NCBI GenBank assembly: GCA_964611645.1
Contig: CAZTAO010000005.1
Span: forward strand, 104,703-168,702
DNA: 64,000 bases
Direction: 5' to 3'
DNA from: CAZTAO01 sp964611645
GTDB lineage: Bacteria; Armatimonadota; UBA5829
In this document: positions 33,701 through 41,420 of the stretch, one piece after another
Layout of the letters: the number at the start of each line of letters is the position of its first letter
How positions within the stretch are numbered: the stretch's first letter is position 1
Notes under the pieces: generated by a model
Told to the model about the DNA's origin: nothing
Databases searched by the model: none
What the model saw: the letters and a program-made list of their open reading frames with translations, nothing else
Program-made: the position numbers and the translations under genes

Positions 33701-33931
33701 AATGTGGACGAAGTGAAGGCAAGTGTCACTCGAGCGGGCGATACCGCGGTCTATGAACTGGCGTTTCCATTCTCTCTGCTCGGTGTGAAAGCTGCGCCAG
33801 GCTCCAGGCTGGGGTTCTCTTTGATTGTGAACGAGAACGACACCGGCGCCCGCGAGGGTTATCTGAGGTGGTCCCAGGGCATCGGGGACGCGAAGAATCC
33901 GCTGAAGTACGGGCAACTGCTGCTGCAGTAG
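30794..33931 (+). CDS. Secreted GH39-like glycosidase with carbohydrate-binding modules
   Basis: 1045 residues. Signal peptide (1-25), a CBM-like beta-sandwich (about 27-172), a linker/Ig region, and a TIM barrel (about 290-600) with the clan GH-A acid/base E407 in WNEPN and nucleophile E523 in YITEYGF. The C-terminal part carries a CBM9-like domain (KDGIKADGKTDDW onward, about 855-1045). It is likely a secreted hydrolase of beta-linked polysaccharide or arabinoxylan-type sugar; the exact substrate is unknown. It lies 14 nt before the next secreted gene, which looks cotranscribed. Confidence 0.85.
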   Translation: MTTHRTTVFFLLLAITILAAIPASAGPVNGSFEELGYERELVGWNWWTKGSAPAGWERDTKESCLGAYSVRIWKDNGVQGEVYGAFEQKLTGLPKGAMIHIGAMVKGKSVERAWMGDFANRQFIPNGDFDWQRIHSSVQLAPDQTDYTLMFGIEGKIQSLWIDDVRVIVGDEPLPEDKDWLFIGRMDDPSAETGFLVLARNPLRTAQKATLKYRLCDPFGLPIEEKSVPVELAPGIQKRVFVPVSAEKRVALITASVVDASGKALSTADNFISIEPKTLAIAPGSERLGVGEVNFAYVSGNNYTRLLDLMAAAGVKNLRGYEMDRCYDEANKTIDPTRFSRFLADLRAREITVLPILAYGPTWASTAGPFASEWEQRMNLPKLDVWKILVDKFVRDLGFKEVEVWNEPNGGFWNTFPKDVTYGKLVAATYDTVKKIDPSITVVASSTNSDSPGWPESVINAAGPGKVDAISFHPYRHPVSDPRPPSVELPRSQWASYPRVIEEMDKMSAKYNGGKPMPLYITEYGFEELDQEGKQYLQANSLYKAQAVARMTLTLAGLGVHRSYYYEFRDLHLARFGLVRKDLSIKPAWWAYRAMNEHAAGRKIGKFEQLGPDLFGLTMTGETNVVAVWTAENPAVISLKKPAKSAADLFGSGVMPIPVKDSPSYVIPAGGVIYLTGDSKLSIKDVVPVLALVPRSHWTLAGEQSVFDVVAAQGAPKKLIDGLPKSVDFPVEPAPGAWTAGKLEFKLSGSAVSVPVFMPVSDKTTAELIFDKNSHPAVRLENLSKDPVEAKVAITSANKQFEVRSTVKVGPRETMEVPLEARPASGSAGMEVVADVQVGQRNWSFARTLWYAGVPRKDGIKADGKTDDWQSIPMIDLVDWDKNAGDKPTDSSDLSAQMSLAYDSTNLYVLIKAKDDKHYQKFAPAESWMGDSVQLAFDIDPMGKHEQVEMNFAVDESGRYMFNSRQMNVNVDEVKASVTRAGDTAVYELAFPFSLLGVKAAPGSRLGFSLIVNENDTGAREGYLRWSQGIGDAKNPLKYGQLLLQ

Positions 33932-33945
33932 GAGAGCCGATCCGG

Positions 33946-36885
33946 ATGACTGAGAGAAAGCGCGGGAACTGTGGCAGCGGCACACTGCTTCTGCTCATGA
34001 TAGTCACGATTTCACTGTGGAACTGCCCACTTCCTGCCGCGTTCAGCAGCGCTCAAGCTGCGGATTCTACGGCAGCAGCATTCACCGACATAACCGCCTC
34101 CTCAGCAATAGCGGGTCCAGCCCACTTCGGCGGGCACGGGGTGATGTGGGCAGATATCACGGGTGACGGTTTGCCGGACTGCTATGTGACCATGAATTTC
34201 CAGCCCACCAACATGGGCGAGTTGTTCTACAGAAACACTGGTGCAGGCGCGTTTTTTGAAGAGGCTTCCTTGCGCGGCATCGATGATCTCGACACCGGCA
34301 GTCACGGCGGCGTATGGGCAGACCTGGACAACGACGGTGATTACGATCTGGTCAATGGCGGGTTCGACCGCAACCGGGTGTTTCGCAACGATGGCACGGG
34401 CAAGTTCACGGACCTGACCGTCACCTCCGGATTCCTCGACGTTGCGCGTGGCACACGAGGAGTAATGGCGTTCGATGCCAACAACGATGGTCGGCTGGAC
34501 ATCCTCTGCAACAACTGGTGGGTGGCGGACTCAGGCTCCAGCGAACCTAACGAGTTCTACATAAACAACGGCGATTTCAAGTTCACGTCTGTGGACAACG
34601 GCTTGGCCAACCTGCCGAGCTGCCAGGGGGTTACTGCCGGCGACTACGACAACGACGGTGACGTGGACGTGATCCTCTGCCGGTGGGACGGCCCGTTGAC
34701 CCTCATGCGAAACGACTCCGGAAAGTTCACTGCGGTGGTGAGGCCGGAACTGGCAGTCACGTCGCCAAGGCAGGATGGCGCGACTTTTGTCGACGTGAAC
34801 AACGACGGCTGGCTCGACCTGCACGTGCAGTCCGGAGACGGCGTGGGCTGGCTGTTTATTAACGGCAAAGACGGCACGTTCGCGCAGAAGTCGGCGCCTC
34901 AGGCCCCGGGCTTCATGGCAGGGTTTGAGGACCTGAACAATGACGGCACGTGGGACATGGTCTACTCGGGAGACAACAAAGTCTACTACAACGATGGCAA
35001 GGGCAACTTCACCCCGTCACCCGAGTTCGACCCCGGTCCGATCAACGATCCCAGAGGTATTGCATTCGCGGACATCGACAGCGATGGCGATATGGACTTC
35101 TTCTACGCCCAGAAACGCGCTTATAACAGGCTGATCCGCAACGACTTCAACGCGTCAAACGGTAATTGGCTGAAGATAAAGCTGGTGTCGACAAACGGCC
35201 AGGCTGGGGCTTTCGGGGCGAATGTGAAGACATACGGGCCGGGACAGGCTGGCAAGCCCGACGCGATGATTTCGTTCCGCGAAGCGCGCAGCCAGGAAGG
35301 ATACCTGGGCCAGAATGACCCGGTCCTTCACTTCGGGTTAGGCGGTCGTGCTGCTGTGGATATCCAGGTGACGTTCCCCGACGGCACTGTGATGACCCGA
35401 GGCAATGTGGCTGCCAATCAGACGATCACTATGGATGCAAGAGATACCCGAATGGATCGCACCGCACGTCAGTGGTCGCCGATAGACTTCGAGGTGAGCA
35501 ATCCGACATATCAGGGCAATCCGTTCGACCTGGTCGCATCGGCGAAGTTCGTTCACAGCGCCTCGGGCGAACAGCGCAAGACGGAGATGTTCTATAACGG
35601 TGGAAACACCTGGAAATTCAGGTTTACAGGCGCCAGCCCCGGCTTATGGACATTTACGACATCCAGCAGCGACAAAGAGTTGAACGCCCTGAGCGGAAAG
35701 GTCCGGGTAGATCCCGCGCCCAGCAAGAGCTATGGTTTCACAACGCACAAGGGCAGCCGTTGGGTGCGACCGCGCGGGCCGAAAGCCACACCGACCGCCT
35801 TCGTGCCCCAGTTCGTGATGTACGCTTCGCCTCGCTCATACTACAATAATCCCGCCAAGATCGACGCCGACATCAACACGTTCTTTGTGCAGCACGGATT
35901 CAACGGTTTCCACACATACCTCGCCTGCTATGCATTCGACATCAACAAGGACAGCTATGACGAGATAGCCGATGACCCGAACCCGGATTTCCGCACGTTC
36001 GAGGCTTTGGAACTACTCATCACCAAGACACATGCGGCAGGCGGAGTGGTACATATATGGGCATGGGGTGACGATTCCCGGCACACCACGCCGACCAGGT
36101 GGGGCATCAATGGCGCAGTGGACAAGCGGCTTCAGCGGTATATAGCCGCTCGTCTCGGCCCTCTCCCCGGCTGGAGTATGGGATACGGCTTCGACCTCTG
36201 GGAATGGGTCAAGGGGCCTCAACTGGCCGAATGGCACGACTACTTGCGCCAGCATTTCGGCTGGCCACACATGCTCGGTGGCCGGAACTACCGCGAGACG
36301 GAGTGGGTGCAGTTGACCGAGGCCCTGGATTACTCGTCATATGAGCAATGGAGACCCGACTACGACAAGTATGTCCGGACTGTCGAAGACCGCCCATCCA
36401 AGCCGTCGTTCAGCGAGGACAGGTTCCGCCTGCGCGACCCGTCTCCATATCCCGAAAAGGACTATGATGAGGAGATGACCCGACGCGGCCTGTGGCATTC
36501 GGCAATGGCTGGCGGTGTAGCCAATATCTGGGGCAACCTGGTAAACAGCCCGGCAGATGGCACCAGCGCGCCTTACCCGCATCCGCACTGGAGCCGCACG
36601 TATGCGGATTTCTTCCGTGACCGGTTCCTGCCCGAGATGGTCCGGGACAACACTATCACCGATGGCGTATGCCTGCGCACTCCCGACTGGAGGCGCTTCG
36701 TCTTCTATCGCGAAAACACCGACTCGGTATCGATGGACCTCTCGAAGATGCCGGTGGCGATGCGGGCAGTCGCCGTGGATACCCTGCAGCCCTATAAAGA
36801 AATCGACTTGGGCACGATGAAACCAGGGAAACGGAAGTGGACCGCCCCCCACAAAAGCGACTGGGCGATTGCAGTGGGGAAGTAG
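33946..36885 (+). CDS. Secreted FG-GAP/ASPIC/DUF5060 glycoside-hydrolase fusion
   Basis: 979 residues. Signal peptide (1-39); FG-GAP/VCBS beta-propeller repeats with Ca-binding DxDxDG-type loops (DLDNDGDYD, YDNDGDVD, FVDVNNDGW, DIDSDGDMD) over about 45-405; an ASPIC/UnbV-like domain (about 410-495, with GLGGRAAVDIQVTFPDG); a DUF5060-like domain (WSPIDFEVSNPTYQGN, about 505-590); and a TIM-barrel (DUF4038/apiosidase-like, about 615-980) with a candidate catalytic glutamate in PSFSEDRF. It probably binds and cleaves an exposed polysaccharide. The start is ATG 33946 with GGAGAG upstream; an earlier in-frame start at 33868 would overlap the preceding gene. Confidence 0.85.
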   Translation: MTERKRGNCGSGTLLLLMIVTISLWNCPLPAAFSSAQAADSTAAAFTDITASSAIAGPAHFGGHGVMWADITGDGLPDCYVTMNFQPTNMGELFYRNTGAGAFFEEASLRGIDDLDTGSHGGVWADLDNDGDYDLVNGGFDRNRVFRNDGTGKFTDLTVTSGFLDVARGTRGVMAFDANNDGRLDILCNNWWVADSGSSEPNEFYINNGDFKFTSVDNGLANLPSCQGVTAGDYDNDGDVDVILCRWDGPLTLMRNDSGKFTAVVRPELAVTSPRQDGATFVDVNNDGWLDLHVQSGDGVGWLFINGKDGTFAQKSAPQAPGFMAGFEDLNNDGTWDMVYSGDNKVYYNDGKGNFTPSPEFDPGPINDPRGIAFADIDSDGDMDFFYAQKRAYNRLIRNDFNASNGNWLKIKLVSTNGQAGAFGANVKTYGPGQAGKPDAMISFREARSQEGYLGQNDPVLHFGLGGRAAVDIQVTFPDGTVMTRGNVAANQTITMDARDTRMDRTARQWSPIDFEVSNPTYQGNPFDLVASAKFVHSASGEQRKTEMFYNGGNTWKFRFTGASPGLWTFTTSSSDKELNALSGKVRVDPAPSKSYGFTTHKGSRWVRPRGPKATPTAFVPQFVMYASPRSYYNNPAKIDADINTFFVQHGFNGFHTYLACYAFDINKDSYDEIADDPNPDFRTFEALELLITKTHAAGGVVHIWAWGDDSRHTTPTRWGINGAVDKRLQRYIAARLGPLPGWSMGYGFDLWEWVKGPQLAEWHDYLRQHFGWPHMLGGRNYRETEWVQLTEALDYSSYEQWRPDYDKYVRTVEDRPSKPSFSEDRFRLRDPSPYPEKDYDEEMTRRGLWHSAMAGGVANIWGNLVNSPADGTSAPYPHPHWSRTYADFFRDRFLPEMVRDNTITDGVCLRTPDWRRFVFYRENTDSVSMDLSKMPVAMRAVAVDTLQPYKEIDLGTMKPGKRKWTAPHKSDWAIAVGK

Positions 36886-36895
36886 TTTGGGCGTT

Positions 36896-36924
36896 TTGTC
36901 TGCCTTAGCAACCCATGTTACAAT
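36896..36924 (+). promoter_or_regulatory. Promoter of rubrerythrin gene
   Basis: TTGTCT (36896-36901), a 17-bp spacer and TACAAT (36919-36924). The leader is about 60 nt and includes GGAGG before the ATG. Confidence 0.55.
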
Positions 36925-36988
36925 GTACCGATACTAACACACTCAAGGCGGACCGTGTCGTGAGGCCGCCCAAGTATACGGAGGCGAT

Positions 36989-37564
36989 ATGAGCAAGTTA
37001 GCCGGAACCCAGACAGAGAAGAACATTCTCGCCGCATTTGCAGGCGAGTCTCAGGCTCGCAACCGATATAGCTTCTTCGCCAGCAAAGCGAAGAAAGATG
37101 GTTTTGAAGCGGTCTCGTACGTGTTTGAGGAGACAGCGAGCCAGGAGCGCGAGCACGCCAGCCGCCTGTTCAAGATTCTCGAAGGCGGCGAGATAGAGAT
37201 CACTGCTGCATTCCCCGCGGGAGTTGTCGGAACGAGCGTGGAGAACCTGCTTGCGGCGGCCGCAGGTGAGCAGCACGAGAACACGAGCATGTATCCCGAC
37301 TTCGCCAAGGTGGCCCGCGAGGAAGGCTTCGACGCTGTCGCCAAGACATTTGAGTCGATAGCTGTTGCCGAGAAGTACCACGAACGGCGTTTCAGGGCAT
37401 TTGCCAAACTGATCCAGGACGGCACGATGTTCAAGCGGGATGAGGGCACGGTGTGGCGCTGCAGGAACTGCGGCTACAACCACGTAGGCGCGGAAGCGCC
37501 CACAGTATGCCCAGCCTGCGCCCATCCGCAAGCCCACTTCGAGATTCTCAGCGAAAAGTACTAA
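36989..37564 (+). CDS. rbr: Rubrerythrin
   Basis: 191 residues. The ferritin-like diiron domain (residues 1-140; LAAFAGESQARNRYSFFA, ETASQEREHASR, ESIAVAEKYHERR) is followed by a rubredoxin-like [Fe(SCys)4] domain with CRNC and CPAC. It reduces hydrogen peroxide. The next genes encode rubredoxin and a flavodiiron protein, so it belongs to an oxygen/peroxide defence set. Confidence 0.95.
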   Translation: MSKLAGTQTEKNILAAFAGESQARNRYSFFASKAKKDGFEAVSYVFEETASQEREHASRLFKILEGGEIEITAAFPAGVVGTSVENLLAAAAGEQHENTSMYPDFAKVAREEGFDAVAKTFESIAVAEKYHERRFRAFAKLIQDGTMFKRDEGTVWRCRNCGYNHVGAEAPTVCPACAHPQAHFEILSEKY

Positions 37565-37572
37565 GGCTAGAA

Positions 37573-37614
37573 CCCCCTCTCCCCGGCCTCCGGGGAGAGG
37601 GCTGGGGTGAGGGG
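37573..37614. repeat. CCCTCTCCCCGG element, core copy 3
   Basis: Only the core hairpin and the GCTGGGGTGAGGGG part are present; the extended flanks of copies 1, 2 and 4 are absent. Confidence 0.8.
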
Positions 37615-37640
37615 AAGTGAAGGCCCTGGCGAGACTATCA

Positions 37641-37668
37641 TCCCTCCAGGTCTCCGAACCTGGAGGGA
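37641..37668. repeat. CCCTCCAGGT palindrome, copy C
   Basis: Stem TCCCTCCAGGT (37641-37651) and ACCTGGAGGGA (37658-37668), with a 6-nt loop CTCCGA. It lies between rbr and the rubredoxin gene. Confidence 0.85.
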
Positions 37669-37704
37669 CACCAGCATAATTACTTCAAGAACAGGGGAGA
37701 ATAC

Positions 37705-37866
37705 ATGGAAAAGTACATTTGTGACGTTTGCGGCTATATCTACGACCCCGAGCAGGGCGATCCGGGTAACGGCGTTGCCCCGGGAACCGCTTGGGAAGAC
37801 GTTCCCGAGGATTGGGTGTGCCCGCTGTGTGGCGTGGCGAAGTCGGAGTTCAGCCCGGTAGACTAG
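37705..37866 (+). CDS. Rubredoxin
   Basis: A 53-residue electron carrier beginning MEKYICDVCGYIYDPEQGD. The iron is bound by C6-x2-C9 and C39-x2-C42 (WVCPLCG). AGGGGAGA lies just before ATG 37705. Between rbr and the flavodiiron gene it is the expected electron donor to both. Small size makes it easy to miss. Confidence 0.96.
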   Translation: MEKYICDVCGYIYDPEQGDPGNGVAPGTAWEDVPEDWVCPLCGVAKSEFSPVD

Positions 37867-37959
37867 TCAGCCTGTTACAGTAAGGAGCCTCTCGCAGATG
37901 TTGGCAGGGAGCCACTGAGTTAGACGACGTCTCCGGGAGGCCACAGTTTTGGGGGACAC

Positions 37960-39168
37960 ATGAGACCACTGCAGATCAAAGACGACATTTACTGGGTTGG
38001 GGCGGTTGACTGGGACATGCGCGAGTTCCACGGCTATGCGACGCCCTTCGGTTCCACCTACAACGCGGTGCTGGTGAAGGATGAGTCGACGGTTCTCTTC
38101 GACACGGTCAAGAAACCGTTCGCCGGCGAGTTCATCCACCAGTTGTCGCAGGTTGTGGAGCCTATGGCTATCGATTACATAGTCGTGAACCATGTCGAGA
38201 TGGACCATACCGGCTCCCTGCCGGAGGCTATCGAGGCTGTCAGACCCAAGAAAGTCTTCTGCTCCGCAAACGGCAAGAAAGCCCTCCTGGCACACTTCCA
38301 CAGGGAGGACTGGCCCCTTGAGGTTGTTGCCAACGGCGAGACACTGAACCTCGGCAAGCGAACTGTCCGATTCCAGGAAACCCGGATGCTGCACTGGCCC
38401 GATAGCATGTTCTCGTATCTGGTCGAGGACAAGATTCTCATTTCTCAAGATGCCTTCGGACAGCACTGGGCGACCAACAAGCGTTTCGACGACGAGGTAG
38501 ACCACGAGGAGCTGATGTACCAGGCGGCCACATACTACGCCAACATCCTGCTGCCATACTCCAATCTCGTGAAGAAGTTGCTTGCCGACGTGAAGACCTC
38601 CGGGATGGAGATTGAGATGATCATTCCCGATCACGGGTTGATCTGGCGATCCAACGTAGGCGAGATCCTCGCCGCCTACGACAAATGGAGCCGCCAACTC
38701 ACGTGCAATAAGGCGATAGTCGTGTTCGATACTATGTGGCACAGCACGAAGATGATGGCTAACGCCATCGCGGAAGGTCTCAATGAGGAGTGCGACTGCG
38801 TGAGGGTCTTCAACCTTCAGGGGTCGCACAGAAGTGAGATAATGACAGATGTGATGGACGCCAAGGCTGTGGTTGTTGGTTCTTCCACCCTCAATAATGG
38901 GCTTCTGCCCAGCGTTGCGGACTTTCTTACTTACATGGTCGGCCTCAAACCTGCCAACAAAATCGGCGGCGCTTTTGGCTCATACGGATGGGGTGGGGAA
39001 GCAACAAAGCTCATCACTGCGTCCCTGGAAGACCTCAAGTTTACGTTGCCGGAAGCGGCGATGCGGGTCAACTACGTTCCCGACAGTTCTGCTTTGGCGG
39101 AGTGCATGGAATACGGCCGCCGCATAGGGCGTCAGGCGAAGATGGCTCTGGAAAACCCGGGCGAATGA
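37960..39168 (+). CDS. Flavodiiron protein (rubredoxin:oxygen oxidoreductase type)
   Basis: 402 residues. The metallo-beta-lactamase-like domain has all diiron ligands: H78-x-E80-x-D82-H83 (NHVEMDH), H145, D164 and H225 (IPDHG). The flavodoxin domain (about 255-400) binds FMN (DTMWHSTKMMANAI). It reduces oxygen (or NO) to water with electrons from rubredoxin. The last base overlaps the exonuclease start (ATGA). Confidence 0.95.
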   Translation: MRPLQIKDDIYWVGAVDWDMREFHGYATPFGSTYNAVLVKDESTVLFDTVKKPFAGEFIHQLSQVVEPMAIDYIVVNHVEMDHTGSLPEAIEAVRPKKVFCSANGKKALLAHFHREDWPLEVVANGETLNLGKRTVRFQETRMLHWPDSMFSYLVEDKILISQDAFGQHWATNKRFDDEVDHEELMYQAATYYANILLPYSNLVKKLLADVKTSGMEIEMIIPDHGLIWRSNVGEILAAYDKWSRQLTCNKAIVVFDTMWHSTKMMANAIAEGLNEECDCVRVFNLQGSHRSEIMTDVMDAKAVVVGSSTLNNGLLPSVADFLTYMVGLKPANKIGGAFGSYGWGGEATKLITASLEDLKFTLPEAAMRVNYVPDSSALAECMEYGRRIGRQAKMALENPGE

Positions 39169-39938
39169 GAATAGCCACTTTCAACGCGAACTCCATCCGC
39201 AGCCGGATGGACGTGGTCCTGCAGTGGGTCGAGCAGCACAACTGCGACATACTGTGCGTGCAGGAGACCAAGGTCCGCGATGAGGAATTCCCGATTGAAT
39301 CTCACCGGCGCGCGGGACTGCACTGCTGCTTCAAGGGCCAGAAGAGTTACAACGGTGTCTGTATAATCTCTCGAAATCAGCCGGATGAAGTGCGAATCGG
39401 CAAAGATGGCACTGAGGATGAAGAAGCGAGGGTAATCAGCGCCAGGTTCGGCGATTTGTGGATTGTGAACACGTATATCCCGCAAGGAACCTCTGTGGAT
39501 TCCCCGAAGTTTCAGGGCAAGCTGGATTTCATCCGCTCTATGCCTGCATTCCTCTCCCAATGGCTTACTCCACAGGATCTCGTTCTCTGGGCGGGGGATT
39601 TCAACGTGGCCCGCGAACCCATAGACGTCTATGACCCGGACGGAATGTACGGACAGGTGGGCTATCACCCCGATGAACACGCAGCGCTGGATGACGCCAG
39701 GAAGTGGGGTTTCGTCGATGTGTTCCGAAAGCATCACCCCGGCGAGCCTAACCAGTATACCTTCTGGGACTACCGAATACCCAATGGCTTCAAGCGCCGG
39801 ATGGGCTGGCGGCTTGACCACATCTGGGCCACCGAACCCATGGCGGCGAAATGTCTGGATTCTTTCATAGACCCGGTTCCTCGTTCCCTTGAGAAATCCT
39901 CCGATCACACATTCATCGCCGCCGATTTTGACCTCTAG
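39165..39938 (+). CDS. Exonuclease III family AP endonuclease
   Basis: 257 residues of the exonuclease-endonuclease-phosphatase fold. Key motifs: MRIATFNANSIRSR, QETKVRDEE, GDFNVAREPIDVYDPD and the last SSDHTFIAADF. It should repair abasic sites in DNA. The start (ATG 39165) overlaps the flavodiiron stop by 4 nt, which fits coupling of oxidative defence and DNA repair. The length is near that of XthA. Confidence 0.93.
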   Translation: MRIATFNANSIRSRMDVVLQWVEQHNCDILCVQETKVRDEEFPIESHRRAGLHCCFKGQKSYNGVCIISRNQPDEVRIGKDGTEDEEARVISARFGDLWIVNTYIPQGTSVDSPKFQGKLDFIRSMPAFLSQWLTPQDLVLWAGDFNVAREPIDVYDPDGMYGQVGYHPDEHAALDDARKWGFVDVFRKHHPGEPNQYTFWDYRIPNGFKRRMGWRLDHIWATEPMAAKCLDSFIDPVPRSLEKSSDHTFIAADFDL

Positions 39939-40085
39939 CTTTCTCTTCTGCGTTTTCGCGGAATGTACTTGAAGGAGAATTTGCTGCAATAGCGAAGGGT
40001 TATCTGCGTCCTAGAATTAGTGTGCGTGATAAACACGTCAATAGGCTGGGTCGGTCAGACTACGATGGCAAAGGAGAGGGAAGAA

Positions 40086-41102
40086 ATGCGAAAATATGTA
40101 TTGCTGTTCACGGCTGTTGTTTTTCTTCTGGCGCTGGCAGCACAATGCTTCGCGCTGGAGAGCAGCACCGAGAAGGTCGGTAAAGGCGACCAGTCAAAGA
40201 TTGACTGGACGAGGCAAGTCTATCTGGTTAAGGGCTACGGCGCTGTGAGCAAGAAGGAAGAGAACCGCGCCAAGGCTTACATGAAAGCCAGAGACTACGC
40301 CAAGATGGAGGCCATAGCTAACCTCAGAATGGCCATTGATGGCACAACCATCAACTACGAATCCACGGGCAAAGACTACGAAGCCGACACGACCATCAAG
40401 ATGAAAATCGAGGGGTTCGTTCGGAACGTCGACATCACCCGTGAGTGGAAAGACACATTTGAAGGCGACACCATGGTCGGAGTAGAGGCCAGGGCGCCGA
40501 TGTGGGGACAGAGCTCTCCCGGCGCTGTCTTCGTTGGCTCGGACATTGCCAAGCAGGAAGAGACCACCACCGAGACCCCTGCGACGGGCGGCAGCACTGA
40601 GGTCGATGTGGCAGTCAACGTCAAGGTGGTTACGAGGCCGGACAACGCCAGCGCCATAAAGCCTGCTCCGCCCGCAGTAGAGGCCAAGAGCATTGATGCC
40701 CAAGCGCCTGACGTAATGGCGATGGCGAAGCCGTCGCAGCCTGGCAAGCCGTACACCGGCGTGATCATCGACTGCACAGGCTACAGCATCCAGAGGGCCA
40801 TGAGCCCCAAGATCCGCAAGAAAGACGGCTCCGAGGTTTGGGGTACTGTCAAGATGAACCACGACATGGTGCTGGAGAAGGGCATACTTGGATATGCCAC
40901 GTCTCTTGAAGACGCCAAGAAGCTGCCGCGCGCAGGTTCGAACCCGCTGGTGGTAAGGGCGACAGGCCGCGCGGGTGGCAGGTTCTACTGTGATGCCGTG
41001 ATTTCCAATGGCGACGCAGAGGTCATGCTGTACGAGAACGGCAAGAGCCAGTTCCTCGACAACTACAACGTGGTCTTCGTCAAGGATAAAGTCACCCGAT
41101 AG
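40086..41102 (+). CDS. LPP20-like secreted protein
   Basis: 338 residues. A signal peptide (1-22, MRKYVLLFTAVVFLLALA) without an obvious lipobox is followed by an LPP20-like domain: VYLVKGYGAVSKKEENRAKAY, YAKMEAIANLRMAIDG. A Thr/Pro linker (about 155-235) precedes a C-terminal domain (GVIIDCTGYSIQRAMSPKI). Function unknown. AGGAGAGG upstream supports ATG 40086. It ends before a strong terminator. Confidence 0.8.
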   Translation: MRKYVLLFTAVVFLLALAAQCFALESSTEKVGKGDQSKIDWTRQVYLVKGYGAVSKKEENRAKAYMKARDYAKMEAIANLRMAIDGTTINYESTGKDYEADTTIKMKIEGFVRNVDITREWKDTFEGDTMVGVEARAPMWGQSSPGAVFVGSDIAKQEETTTETPATGGSTEVDVAVNVKVVTRPDNASAIKPAPPAVEAKSIDAQAPDVMAMAKPSQPGKPYTGVIIDCTGYSIQRAMSPKIRKKDGSEVWGTVKMNHDMVLEKGILGYATSLEDAKKLPRAGSNPLVVRATGRAGGRFYCDAVISNGDAEVMLYENGKSQFLDNYNVVFVKDKVTR

Positions 41103-41128
41103 CCTACAACACCAGACCTGGCTTACCA

Positions 41129-41165
41129 AAGCCGGAGCGCCGATTGCCTGGCGCTCCGGCTTTTC
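41129..41165 (+). terminator. Rho-independent terminator
   Basis: A 13-bp perfect stem, AAGCCGGAGCGCC (41129-41141) and GGCGCTCCGGCTT (41150-41162), with an 8-nt loop and then TTTTC. It ends transcription of the LPP20-like gene. Confidence 0.9.
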
Positions 41166-41184
41166 TCAGTACGAGGGCAGCATC

Positions 41185-41299
41185 TGCGTAACTGCGCAGT
41201 TCTGGAGAGAAACTCCCTCTCCCCGGCCCCGCGGGGAGAGGGTTTGGGTGAGGGGTAGAGATAATCCTGCGAGACAGAAATCACCAAGGCTGAATCGGT
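41185..41299. repeat. CCCTCTCCCCGG element, copy 4
   Basis: Core 41215-41241 (hairpin with CCCTCTCCCCGG...CGGGGAGAGGG) then GTTTGGGTGAGGGG to 41255. Flanks GCGTAACTGCGCAGT on the left and AGATAATCCTGCGAGAC on the right match copies 1 and 2. Confidence 0.75.
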
Positions 41300-41420
41300 A
41301 CATTTGCTTCCGCCAGCCTCGGAATGCTAAGATTATAGTATCAATACGCCCTCGGAAGGCTGCGGCTCAAAGGCCGGAGCCTCATTATTGTATGTACTTG
41401 GCATTGTGAAGGTGACGCTG

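Larger units (their letters stand above)
41103..41420. other. Intergenic region with terminator and repeat
   Basis: There is no gene here. It holds the terminator at 41129-41165 and copy 4 of the CCCTCTCCCCGG element (41185-41299). The last 120 bp have no recognisable promoter for mfd. Confidence 0.7.

Noticed and set aside
33868..33945. Upstream start for the FG-GAP fusion protein
   Set aside because: It would overlap the preceding gene by 64 nt and add non-signal sequence; ATG 33946 has GGAGAG and begins a proper signal peptide.
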